Origin: Ryuthela nishihirai
Lineage: Eukaryota > Arthropoda > Arachnida > Araneae > Heptathelidae
Assembly (NCBI GenBank): GCA_038380435.1
Contig: JAWZYU010000013.1
Coordinates: 63,568,446-63,632,445, forward strand
Reading direction: 5' to 3'
Length of the DNA stretch: 64,000 nucleotides
The position numbers and the translations under genes are program-made. Below the pieces are notes generated by a model. It made no database searches. It was not told where the DNA came from and saw only the letters and a list, made by a program, of their open reading frames with translations. Shown here piece by piece: positions 23,838-35,900 of the stretch (the stretch's first letter is position 1; every line of letters begins with the position of its first letter).

Positions 23838-25836
23838 CAGTGCACCCCCTCTTATCCGGCCATTAAGGGACCGGACCCCTGGCAGGATGAATGAAAGGCT
23901 GGTTAATCCCAAAATTGTGTCAGAAATTAAATAAAAATGGCAAATGACAAAAATACTAACTGTACTGTATTTTAATTAATAATTTGTTGTACAGTATTAG
24001 CAATTTACTCGCACTCACTTTAAAAAGTCTGTTATTTTCTTTTGTTTCTTTGAACTTAACACTTTTTTACCTGCAAAGTCTTGTCATTTTTTTAATAAAC
24101 ATCACATCAATCGCAGATGAAGCCTGTTCTTATTCAATGTATCTTACTGCGACATCAAAAGCTTCTTTTCCTTCAATATGGCTAACTTTCCCTACTTCCT
24201 CCTCTTCCTCATTCTCTGCTGCTTCTTTGTTCCCTTCTTGGCAGAAGTATTGTTAATTTCGTCATCATTCAGTGTTTCATTTTCCAACTGTTCATCACCT
24301 TTTAATCATTTTTCAATGTCATCTTCAAGTGTGTCACATCCAGGCAGCAGTTTAAAGTCATTAAGCAGCGAAATATTTTCATTATCCATCATATTTTCGG
24401 CAGGTGCAGGCTCATTCGATACTTTTGTGTTGTTGACTTTGGTACTTTCTACACAGTTTTCAACTTCGGGCCAGAGTTTTCCCAATGACTTCACATACGT
24501 TGTATGAGGTATTTCTTGAAAAGCTCTTGCCAACATATAGATCACATCCTTGATTTTTATTGTTTTCAAAGCATTTAAAAGTACTATTCCATCATTTTCG
24601 GTTCGTTGTAGATTTCTGAAAGAAGCTTTCTCCTGTATCGTCTTTTTAAACTTACAAGCATGCCGTGATCCATTGGTTGCATTAAAGATGTTACATTAGG
24701 TGGCAAAAACATGGCTTTTATGTTGTCAGAAATGAGTTCACTTGGTTGTGTTGGGGCATTGTTGAAAATGGGCTTTTACAGTCATTTTAAGACTTGTCAA
24801 GTGGTTTTTTATTTTTGGAATGAAATCTGTAAAGAACCACTCTTTAAACAAATACGAGTCTATCCAAGCAGACTTTTGAGCTTTGTAGTAAACTGGCAGA
24901 GCAGCTAAATTTAAATGCTTTGAATGCTCAGGGTTTTGCTGATTTCCCAATTTCAAAAAGAGGAAGTTTGTGCATACCTGCAGCATTTGTACACATAACC
25001 ACAGTGATTCTTTGTTTGTTTTAAATCCTGATGCTGAGGTTTCTTGTGCTGTCACAAACATTTTCGTTAGAAGTTTAAAATTTAATCCAGTCTCGTCTAC
25101 ATTGTAGATTTGTTCTGTGCATAGGCCTTCTTCTCCAATAAGCACTAAAAGTTTTTCTGAAAATTTCCTTTGCTGCTAAAGGATCAGCTGACAATTACTC
25201 ACCACAAACACCAAGGTAATGAACACCATGCCATTTTTTCCAGCGAGAAAACCATCCGTCGCTTGGTGAAAAATCTCCCCCATTATCGATTTTAGAATGA
25301 AGGATTAATGCTTTTTCTTTCAAGATTGGCCCATTGATTTGTGTTCCTTTTTGATGCTCTTGCATGAACCATAACCAAAGTGCAACATCGACAATTTCAT
25401 TTTTCGGGTTTTTAAGAGTGCACCGAGAAAAAAGCGTTTTTTTTTTTCAGACTCAACTTGAGTGCAAAAATCGTGTAAAGATTTTTTATTCCTTCTGCAG
25501 TTATTTACCGTGCTTTTACCAACGCCTATTTCATTACAAATATGCTTTACTGGATAACCTTTGTCAATACGTTCTAATGCTTGTAAATGCTCCATCGTAA
25601 TGACATTACGCTTACGTCTGCACCCATTCATTGTATACCACACAATAATTAATAGATCACAACACACACTCCTGTATACATACAGTACACTGTACACTGT
25701 AATATTCACAAAGAGGAACTGAATAAAATATGCACTGTACTATAAACAAACACGCAGTGACTTGCTTCTACTTCTTGGAATGACTGGTTAAAGCGGATGC
25801 CGATTGAGCCGAGACTGGATAAGAGAGAATCTACTG
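23838..25836 (-). mobile_element. Tigger/jerky-like (pogo group) DNA transposon
   Basis: A 1,999-bp element between TA dinucleotides (23836-23837 and 25837-25838). Its ends are inverted copies of CAGTnnA...CTCTTATCC, like Tigger ends. The transposase lies on the complement and fills most of the interior. Confidence 0.85.
24306..25640 (-). pseudogene. Tigger/jerky-like transposase, broken
   Basis: The N-terminus at 25631-25320 is a Psq-type helix-turn-helix: RKRNVITMEHLQALERID, then KHICNEIGVGKSTVNNCRRN. The DDE region at 25145-24738 has YNVDETGLNFKLL (first Asp) and SAWIDSYLFKEWF. After a frameshift near 24760 the complement reads NNAPTQPSELISDNIKA (second Asp) and MQPMDHG (third Asp, DDD type). 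The acidic tail is at 24569-24306. A further break lies at 25146-25320, where the CENP-B-type DNA-binding half should be. This is a dead copy of a transposase that binds the TIRs and moves to TA sites. Confidence 0.85.
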
Positions 25837-25948
25837 TATATTTAAATTGTCTATTTTAAGATGGTCTGAAACTTCCGAAATGGCAGACATTTAGTAGGAA
25901 AAACAGATCAATAGAGAATGTATCATAACATCAAATGTTATTGATATG

Positions 25949-26132
25949 TTGGCCGAGTGGTTAGCACGCTTGGCTACTGATCTAAGGGACCTGGGTTTCG
26001 AGCCCCGGTAAGGCATGGTTGTGTGTGTTGTTTTTCTGCTGAGGTCCTGCCATCCTCACAGACCTACTACTTTGGCATATAAACTGAAAGGCTCCTGTCA
26101 GACCTCTGTGGCAAGCAGCTGCTTGAGGGGGT
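25949..26132 (+). mobile_element. SINE2
   Basis: The head is TTGGCCGAGTGGTTAGCACG with box B GGTTTCGAGCCCC. The body is AGGTCCTGCCATCCTCACAG, and the end is AAGCAGCTGCTTGAGGGGGT followed by a T-rich run. It is one of the better-preserved copies. Confidence 0.85.
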
Positions 26133-26335
26133 ATTTATTTTTTTTTTTTTTAATGTCAGACATAAAATGCATCACCATTTCAGCAAGGAATATTTAGGGA
26201 AATAAAAGCATTTTAATGTATATAAGCATTTAATGTTTACTCCTAATAATATGGAACATGATACAGTAAGTGTATAAATCTTCAGTGATAATTCTGGTAG
26301 ATAAACTTAGTAACATGTTGCAGAAAATATAAATT

Positions 26336-26395
26336 TGTGTAACTGACAGGCTCCTGTCAAACCTCTTTGGCAAGCAGCTGTTTGAGGGGGTAACT
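26336..26395 (+). mobile_element. SINE2 3'-end fragment
   Basis: ACTGACAGGCTCCTGTCAAA followed by GGCAAGCAGCTGTTTGAGGG is the last 60 bases of SINE2. The head is missing. Confidence 0.75.
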
Positions 26396-27087
26396 GGTAG
26401 AAAAGAACTTTCCAAATGCAGTGCATAAAACATGGCATGAATTTTGAGTTTATGACAGCTCCTTGATTTTTCACTCTCTTTGGGAGAGTGCTTTTTTTTC
26501 CCTTGAATGAATGTTAATCCACAGTGTTTGGTAAAAAAGATCACAGCTTATAAAATAATGTCAATTTTGTGATCTTTGGGATCTGTTGTGCAGAATTTCA
26601 GTTTATCCCAAATTTCATAATGCCATAAATAAATTAATGGCTAATCAAAAGATTTTATTGAATGAACATGCTTAGCACATTGCAAAACCCATCCTCATTG
26701 TTACTGTACAGCAATGATTATAGCTGTCAGCATTATTCTGGGAGATTCATAAGCATGTGGGAGACCTGCAATTTCACATAATTAGACATAGGGTAATTTT
26801 TCAAACTTTTTTTGTATAAAAAAAAGAGCATCTTATATACCATAACATATAGTACTTCAAACTACCATTAGATGAATGTTTGGACTTCTAACTTCATTCT
26901 ACAGTACAGTAGTGGTGCTATCTGTTGCTAAAGACAAACTTTTCTGTAGGAAAATATAATACCTCGTGCAACTATCAACAAATCGACACTTACACTTTAA
27001 GAACTAACTCGGCTGTTGAAAATTCGACAGCAACCACTTTTTAGAGTTAAACATTTTACTTCTCAGCATCAATTAAACCCCAATATA
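26396..27087. other. AT-rich gap
   Basis: No gene or repeat family recognised. Confidence 0.45.
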
Positions 27088-28755
27088 ATTGAAGGATAAA
27101 CAAAGTAAGGTTATGTAAGAGGAGGATTCTGTCATGGCTAGGTGGGCTGAGCATTTCAGTGATGTTCTAAACAATGTAGTTAGTTCTACTCCCATTGTTT
27201 GCAATGATGATAGATGCATTGGTGGCTTTAATGTTGGCCCTATAACACAATCTGAAGTTATTTTGGCTGTTTCTAAACTTAAACTACATAAATCCCCTGG
27301 GGTAGATGAAATTACTACGGAAATGCTTAGAGCTGGGAATGTTTCGGTTACTACTTGGATGACTGAAATTCTGAATATCTTTTATGATAAAGGCATGGTT
27401 CCTAAGGATTTTACCAGAGCTATTGTTATCCCTATTTTCAAAAAAGGTGATCGCAGTTCTTGTGATAACTATAGGGGTATCAGCCTACTCTCTGTTCCAG
27501 GTAAAGTTCTTTCTATGATTGTGCTTAATAGAATTAAGAGTCTGGTTGACAGTCAATTGCGTGATGAGCAATGTGGATTCAGAAGTGGTAGGGGATGTGT
27601 GGATCAGATATTTTCATTTAGGCAGATTCTTGAGAAATATTTAGAGTTTCAGAAACCTTTGGTTGCTAGCTTTGTTGATTTCAAAAAGGCTTTCGACTCT
27701 GTTGATCGTCCTAATTTGTGGTTGATTGTGAGATCATATGGTATACCAGACAAGTTAGTTAACATAATGAAAGCTCTCTATAATAACACTGAGTCGTGTG
27801 AGAGTTGGTAAGTCTTGTTGCAATTGGTTTAGCATTATGTCTGGTGTTCGACAAGGGTGCAATTTGTCTCCTTTTCTCTTTAGTTTGGTTGTTGATTATG
27901 TTATGCGAAATTGACTTCAAGGGAAAGATTTTGGCCTTAAATTGGCTGGAGATAGAAAATTTCTGATTTAGCCCTTTTGGCAAATGATGTTGATGAGATG
28001 AACTCTTTCATTCGAGCTGTTGATGAGACTGGTAGTAGAGTAGGTTTGGTTATAAACAGAGAGAAAACTAAAGTGATGAAAATTGGTCAGGATGGCTGTG
28101 ATTCAGTTCATCTGAATGGTTGCGGTCTTGAGCAGGTGTCACAGTTTAATTATCTTGGGAGCTATGTAATGGATAATGGTGATGTGCGGCATGAGATTAA
28201 CAGACGAATAGGGATTGCTGCTGGGACTTTTAAGAATCTATGGAGAGTGTGGAGAAATAGGCGTATACACCTAAAGACTAAAATTAGACTGTATAATAGT
28301 TTGGTTCTTTCTAGGGTTAGTTATGGTAGTGAAACTTGGACACTTTGTAAACAAGATAACAGGAAACTAGATGCTTTTGATTCCAGATGTTTATGCAGTA
28401 TCTTGGGCATTAGGTGGTTCAACTTTGTAACTAATGATGAGGTTAGGCAAAGGAGTTTGCAACCTCCTTTAAGCAGCATATTGTGCAGAGAGAGACTGTT
28501 GGTTTGGCCATGTTGCCCATATGATTATAGATTGGTGAATAGGGTTATGAACAGTATACCTAAAGGCCTCAGAAAGAAGGGGAGACCTAGGATGCAGTGG
28601 GCAGACAATGTCAAACAGGACCTTGTTAGAATTGGTGTGCAGTGGCCAGATGCAGTAGATGTAGCTCAGGATAGACTTGCTTGGAGAACTAAATTTCACC
28701 ATCTGGTTGAACCTCCATAGCCCATGGCTGCTTGAGGATGAGGATGATAATTTAT
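27088..28755 (+). pseudogene. RTE-type LINE copy D, 5'-truncated, YADD deleted
   Basis: The 5' end is cut within the linker before the RT. 27134-27811 reads well through the [39 protein letters not shown] and motif [15 protein letters not shown] 2-base loss in the GTGTGTGAGAG run near 27798 shifts the frame. At 27961-27973 an 18-base in-frame deletion between two GATTTAG repeats removes the YADD catalytic motif. 27977-28720 continues with the thumb and C-terminus ([20 protein letters not shown]). The end is CCCATGGCTGCTTGAGGATG. Confidence 0.88.
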
Positions 28756-29214
28756 ACTTCAAACATCTCTTTAATTTTATTTGATCTTGGAAATATTAGA
28801 GTAATATTTTCTTAAACAGCCAATCAGCTGTCATTCTAATCTGATAGTTTCCATTACACTAACAAAGTTGAATGTATTAAAATATGTACTTTGTAGGGTG
28901 TCTGTGAATTACTCTAATGTACTTTAAGCAAAGTCAGTTTTATTTTTATGATAGAATAATAATTTAGCATGTTCACTGCATCAGAAAATTTTCAAGTCTG
29001 TCTTGCATTGTATCTTGAGCCACAGGTGGCTTGTGTTTCTTTCTCTGTATTTTTGCATCTTTTACATTGTGGAGCATTTTCTGTTAAATGAGTCATGGGT
29101 GCTTTGTCCTGCATATATAAAATCATCTTCACATTTTGTGATGTAATATTTCAAGAGATCAACCTTGAAACTGGCGAATCCCATATATTTCAAATGTAGT
29201 AGTAGATGGAATTC
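28756..29214. other. gap before a SINE1
   Basis: No supported feature. It may be part of the erlin 5' UTR intron or upstream region. Confidence 0.4.
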
Positions 29215-29226
29215 AAAATGCTGCAG

Positions 29227-29588
29227 GGGCGGGGGTGGCTCAGTCAGTAGCGTGCCAGGTTCGTAATCTGTAGTTCCCAGGTTCGAGTCCCAGCTGGGTC
29301 AGCGTTGGGATTTATCTCCGCGAAAATTCCCCGCCCTGCCCACGGTCAGTAGGGGACACCGATGGGCTTGAAAAGGCCGCCGTCCGTCGGATGGGACGTT
29401 AAGCCATACCCTGTGCACATTAAAGAACACGCTGGATGGCCTTGACGGGAGGCTACCATCTGTCTCCCAACAGCTGTTCCAGTGGGTCCCCTCCCCCAAC
29501 CTTCTCTGAGCCTTCGGGGTCCATGTGACCTGGCCATTTAGCCCATGGTGTGCAAAAAAGTGCCGCTCAGAGGTAAAACAACCCAACC
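29227..29588 (+). mobile_element. SINE1 just upstream of the erlin start exon
   Basis: A 362-bp copy with head GGTGGCTCAGTCAGTAGCGT and box B GGTTCGAGTCCC, ending TAAAACAACCCAACC. It is flanked by AAAATGCTGCAG (29215-29226) and AAAATACTGCAG (29589-29600), a 12-bp duplication with one mismatch. It lies 270 bp before the erlin splice acceptor. Confidence 0.88.
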
Positions 29589-29858
29589 AAAATACTGCAG
29601 CACAAGTCATTGGTGACTTGTGATGTGCAGTGGACAGAATTTTTGAAATTCATCCCACACGAACATTAGAACAGTACTCTCATGACATAGTGAATGTGTC
29701 GATCAGAAAGACACAGTACCATGGAAAGTTTATTTTGAGGTTTTTATGTACCACTGCACAGCCCTTACGCTTAAAATAATGATCAGAAAAAAAAAAGTTT
29801 TTGTATCTCGTTAATTTAATATTTTTGTTAAAGGTTTGTTTTTTTCTCTTATTTCCAG

Positions 29859-29949
29859 ACTATGGCAACAACTTCAGCAATTGCCACAGGGTTATGTGCT
29901 GTGTTTTTCTTTATTATCTGCAATTTTTCTCTTCATAAGATTGAAGAAG
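29859..29949 (+). CDS. erlin exon with start codon
   Basis: Acceptor TTCTCTTATTTCCAG ends at 29858. The exon begins ACT then ATGGCA, a good start context with G at +4. It encodes 29 residues plus the first base of a Gly codon. The donor GTAAGC starts at 29950. Confidence 0.86.
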
Positions 29950-32900
29950 GTAAGCTTTATTGTTATGGAGATTAGTTTAATTGTATATTGAGTTATTTAA
30001 TAGTAATACTGTGTTTCAACAAGGAACTAAAAATGAGAAATATTTCCTTCGTTTTTCTTACTCAGAATGAAAATGAAATAGTTCATTTCTGTACTTTGGT
30101 TTCAAAATACTATATTTCGTTTCCACGAACCAAAATAAAAAAACCAGTTGGTAATGGTTTTTCCCACTCGGATCAAAAAGCATAGAACATATATATGCAA
30201 TTTTAAATGATATACCTTGGATTTATTATATAAACTCTATAATGAATACATTTCTAACTATAATTGGGGTGGGGGGTGGCTCAGTCGGTAGCACGCCAGG
30301 CTTGTAATCTGTAGTTCCCAGGTTCAAGTCCCAGCTGGGTCAGCGTTGAGATTTATCTCTGCAAAATTCCCCACCCTGCCCACAGTCAGCAGGGGACACT
30401 GATGGGCTTGGAAAGGCCATTGCTCGTCGGATGGGACATTAAGTCGTGGCCCCGTGTGCGGGAGAGCCATACGCTGTGCATGTTAAAGAACATGCAGGAT
30501 GGCCTTGACGGGAGGCTACCATCTGTCTCCCAACAGCTGTTCCAGTGGGTCTCCTCCACCAACCTTCTCTGAGCCTTCGGGGTCCATGTGGCCTGGCCAT
30601 TTAGCCCATGGTGTGCAAAAAAGTGCCGCTCAGAGGTAAAACAACCCAATCCAGGGTCCATGTGACCTGGCCATTTAGCCCATGGTGTGCATAAAAGTGC
30701 CGCTCAGAGGTAAAACAACCCAACTAACTATAATTAATGTGTTGTAATATATAACTGTATATAAATGCACATAAGAAAAATTGCAAGAATATAAACACAT
30801 ACACCTACAGTCTGCTCTCAATTTCATATGGGTTGCTTTCTTAAAAATGATGTAAATCGAGCATAATTTTCCATGTAAGAAATAAAGCAAATGATAGGTT
30901 GGGGGGGGGGAGAGGAATGTTGCCCTCATATCACATATATCTGTTTCCTCCATAGTTTTATTTTTCATTACGCAGTATTTGATTCAATAATAAAAACATA
31001 GTACCTTAATAAAAGTGGAAGAATACAACCTACAAAAAATAAAGCACAGCTTATGATGATTGTTTAGGAATTTTTTTTCTAGCACACTGCTGAGCACTCT
31101 CCAATGGCTTGTTGGTGCTGATTGTGTTTGGAGGTGGGTGTTATAGGGTTAGGAATCATCTGGGTCATATGACTAAGTGAAGGTGTAGATGTCTTCTGAT
31201 GTATTAGTACCCGCTAGGTTGAGATAGAGAGTTGAGGTTCAGGTTTTAAGATTTCCTTTTTTCAAGTCACCTTGGTGATATCCTTGAGAAACTGTCACCA
31301 TCTCACTGCCTCAGTGAGATGACCTCATTTTGCTGCCTCAATAGCATCATATTGGTTCTTGGTGACATTGCAACTGCTGGGGGTCAGGTTCAAGAGTTGT
31401 TCTGTCATAAACTGCAGATATACTAGTAGCTTTGAAGGTATGATCATAAACTGAAAAATTGTTGTGAAAATCTGTTTAAAATTTTTGAAGTGCAACCACA
31501 TTAGCCTCCCCCCCCCCCACCAAAAAAAAATTATCTGCTTAAAATAAAAAAAGGTAATTACAGTGACCACGTTCTTCCAAAAATGCATTGATCAAATCTG
31601 ACTAATTGTTTGATCTGATTAATGAAATATCTTTCAATAGTTTTCCATTGATGTTTGTTATCTGGGAAGTTGGTATAAATTTTAGTGCAGAAAATGCTTG
31701 TTTAACACTCATTTGTGTCACTGGAAGCAAAATGATTTTTCTTGCGATGTTTCACAGTCTTCATAGAATGTTCTCTTTTAACCTAATATTTTAAATGTAA
31801 GTTTTGCATTTTTGACAAGATTCTTCATAATAAGCATTCAATAATAAGAGAACATTATTTGATTCTTTTAAAGATCCAAGTTTTCATAAATATGCCTTTG
31901 TCTTGTTTCAAAAGCTCTTCAATTTCATGTGCGGATATAGGAGATTCAGAGTCTGATATTTCTGTCTGAATGTTTTCATGATTTAGATGTTTTAAAATAT
32001 GCCAAGCACAGCTGATGTATTTCTTGTCATTTGTTCTTTCTTTCTTCAGCTTTCTTAAGCTTATGTTAATTTGACTTTGAATCAAGGGGAAAAAGTAAAA
32101 GAAACCTGATATTTTTGTAATGTAATAGCTAAATAACAGTTAAAATCTTTAAACAAAATTATTTTGTGTTCTATCTTGAATTGGGTAAAAATTATTTCTA
32201 TTTTTTTTTTGCAAATTTTTGGTTAATTATTTCATTTTTGTTTCTGTTTCATTTTATTCTCTGATTTGAACTCATTGAGGAGTATAAGAATCATTCCATT
32301 TCTTGATAGCAATTCACTGTAGTAATTTAATATTGCCTAAATTACAAAACAGTTCATTATATAAGATGTTCAAAGAGATCTTGACAACTTTGGTTGCTAA
32401 TAGATTGGGAACCAGTACTGTTTTTATGTTACAGAGACTCAAAAGTTTTGTGCACACTATCAATATACTTTGATGTGCACTTTGTTGCATGCAGGATATC
32501 AAAGCAGTAGTCAATTTCTTGCTTCCAAATGTTTTTTGTGGTCCAACATGTTAGCTTCCACATGCATCATGGCAGCAGTGATCTGTGCATAAAGATTCTA
32601 CATTTTTGCTACCTTGATATGGTAGCCCACATATTTGACATACCCCCTGTAAAGTGCAGATACTGCAGTCATTGAAGCTCTATTGAGAATGATCAATATT
32701 ACCTGAAAAGAGTAGTGTTAATAGACAAAGTTTATTTTTATGTGTTGGGAAGGCCAACTGGCACAATGTGAGGGTTTGAGCCTCTGAAAACCCTCATCAT
32801 GTCAAAGAAACCATATATGACAGTCCAAAGGTCAATGTAGACTCTAGTTTGCTCCATGACTGCTTGGTGGGCCATCATTTTCTTTTGCAGAGGACATGGT

Positions 32901-35900
32901 AAATACTCTACAATTTACTTAGACATGATGAAAAAATTTGCATTCTTGCAGGTTTAACACCTACAACCTGATATCCTCTTTCAACAATACGGTGCACCCT
33001 CCTTGCTGGGCCTTAACTCTTTGAGCCACCCTTGACAGAAAGTTTCTAGGTTGTTGGATTGGCCGAAATGGACCAATTGCCTGGCCACCACAATCATCAG
33101 ATATCATTTCCTTTGATTTTTTCCTGCATGAGTAGATTCTAGACGTAGATCTCTCAGACCAAGGTAACAAACTTGCAGGATCTTCCTGTTTGAATCATGA
33201 CTGCCATCATGCACATGGACACCAACACATTGGACTGAACATGGCAAGAAATCAACTACTGTCTTGATGTCCTTCCTGCACACAACAAATGGAGTGCACA
33301 TCAAAGTATATTGATAATATGCACAAATGCTTGAATTTCTGTAACATATAAAATAAACATATAATTTTATCATTTGTGGTTCTCAATTTCTTAGCAATCA
33401 AAGTTGCCCAGATATTTTTGGAACATCCTCTATTGCACCATCCCATGGCTGAGTGATTAGTGTGCTTTGCTACTGATCAAAGGGACCTGGGTTCAAGCCC
33501 CAGGTAAGGCATAGATGTTTGTGTTGTATTTCTGCTTAGGGCTCTCCTTTTTCACAGACTTCTGTATGGCATGAAAACTGACAGTCTCCTGTCAGATCTC
33601 TGTGACAAGCAGCTACTTGAGAAGGTATTTTTTTTTTATCTATCACTAGAAGAATGCATATCTTCTCTGGTGAATAGTGGTGGCTCGTGATTAACATTTT
33701 TGGTAGGGCGCATTTACTAGCCTTGGCAGCAGCTGGATTTAGGGAATTTTTTGGGAGATGTCTGATATTGAACTGAATCAAGCGGAAAATATTTTTCATA
33801 ATGAATATCTATATATATTTTTTCTCGCTTTTCTCAAGCCCATTAAAAAATTATTTTGGAGAGAAAGACAAATTTGGAAAGACATTCTGGCTATTTCTAA
33901 TTCAATTCAGTGTTTTGCCATTACCCTATAATAATCACACACACTAACCTGCTTATATATATATATATGCATACACTGATCAGCCAATACATTAAAACCA
34001 CCTCTGTGTTATGCAATGAAGCATGCGTACAGACAATCAATATTACATGCCAAGGTCGCAAATGATATATATATAATACCTGAGTCAGAGCTCTCGCAGG
34101 CAGTATTTCTTTTTGCTTCAACATGGGAAAAACAAAGGATTTATCTGATTTCGACAAAGGCCAGATCGTTATGGCAAGATGCCTTAGTAAGAGCATCTCT
34201 GAAACACCGACACTGGTAGGCTGCTCATGCTATACAGTAGTTAGTACCTATCAAAGATGATCTGAAACAGGTAACACTTCAAGCCAATGACAAGGCATAT
34301 ACCAGTCACTCCTCATTGATGCCAGAGGTCAGCTCAGGCTATCTCAGATTGTCCACAGCAATAGTAGGGCTACTGTGGCTGACATTATCCATAATTTCAA
34401 TTGTGGTAAAGGACCCATTGTGTTCAAACACACAGTTCATCATAAACTCTTGGCTATGGGTCTCTGCAGCTGCAGACCCATTCGTGTGCCTGTGCTCACA
34501 GCTGTTCACCATCGTCAACACTGCAGTGGGCATGTAATCATTGACATTGGACCATAGAAGACTGGGAGGGTCACATGGTCAGATGAATCCCGTTTCCTGT
34601 TACACCATGTGGATGGACAAGCTCGTGTGACATTTACCATGGAAGCCTTCTCACCTGGATGCACTGTGGGACGGATTCAGGCAGCTGGAGGGAGTCTGAT
34701 GGTCTGGGCAATATTTTCTTGGGGAACACTTGGACCAATTATCCCTGTAGAGCAAACTCTGACAGCTGTCACTTACCTGAATGTCATGGGTGACCAAGTA
34801 CACCCCATTATGGCGACTATATTCCTTGACGGAGATGGCGTCTTTCAACAATACAATGCCCCATGTCACATTGCGAAGAAGGTTCAGGAATGATTTCTAG
34901 AACATGTTGAGGAATTCCATATATTGCCATGGCCCCCAAATTTGGCAGACACGAATCCTATCAGGCATTTGTGGTTTGAGTTGGAGAAACAGGTACGAGC
35001 AGCATCACCCCAACCACGTAATTTACCGGAACTGTAAGATCTTCTGTAGCAGCTGATCATGTATATGCAGGCTAGTGTGTGTGTGTGTGTGTGTGGGGGG
35101 GGTGTTACTCCTCCATATCTTGTCCTTCATACACACACATATATATACACATATGAGATATACAACATGGGACAAATCTGGATGCATGAGCTTAATTTTT
35201 TTGCCAGTGTTTATATCATACGAATTTATCATCTGATTGAAGAAAATCTCAATGCAGGCACAGTGGTGATCAGGGGCAGCTTGCACATAGGCTACCTGGG
35301 GTACTGCCCCACCAGAAATAATCACAAGAACTAATTTTCACATTTAGTATTCATTATTTATTCTATATAAATCAACAATAATAACATTTTTATATTCAGT
35401 TTATAAACATTATTTGCTGTGTTATGTAGACAGTCATAGCATTTACTTTGTGAATCAGTGCTACATTTTCTGCTTTAGTTTATACAATACAAATTTTTCC
35501 ATTATGGCCATTGTCCAGAATTTTAATATTATCTATTATAGCAATCGCACATGCGCTGAAAGAGAATAGTGATGTACTGCAGGAGGTGGATCACCATTTT
35601 GTAGCAGCCTATGCCACTTGATTGGCATCTACCAATACAACCAATAGTCAGACATCTTGTTGCTTAGCAAAAATCTTCATTTGCCTTTGCAGTGCTGAAC
35701 ATTCTTAAATTTTCCTGGCAAAATGTGTTTGAACTTGAACTGCCTCAACAACTTTTATTTCCCTAAGGAAGGATATTTATGTTTAAACAGTTTAAAAAGA
35801 AAATTAGATATGGAAATTTGATGTGCAATAGAATAATAATAATATTTTAACGCATCTCATTAATGACTCTTAGCTCAATTGGCTAAGTGCAATGTCAATT

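Noticed and set aside
24178..24507. Serine-rich + strand frame
   Set aside because: It is the antisense of the acidic transposase tail of the Tigger-like element, and the codons mirror its Glu/Asp runs.
31855..32085. Lysine-rich frame of 76 codons as a host exon
   Set aside because: No splice sites in phase and no recognisable family. It is left as unassigned intron sequence.
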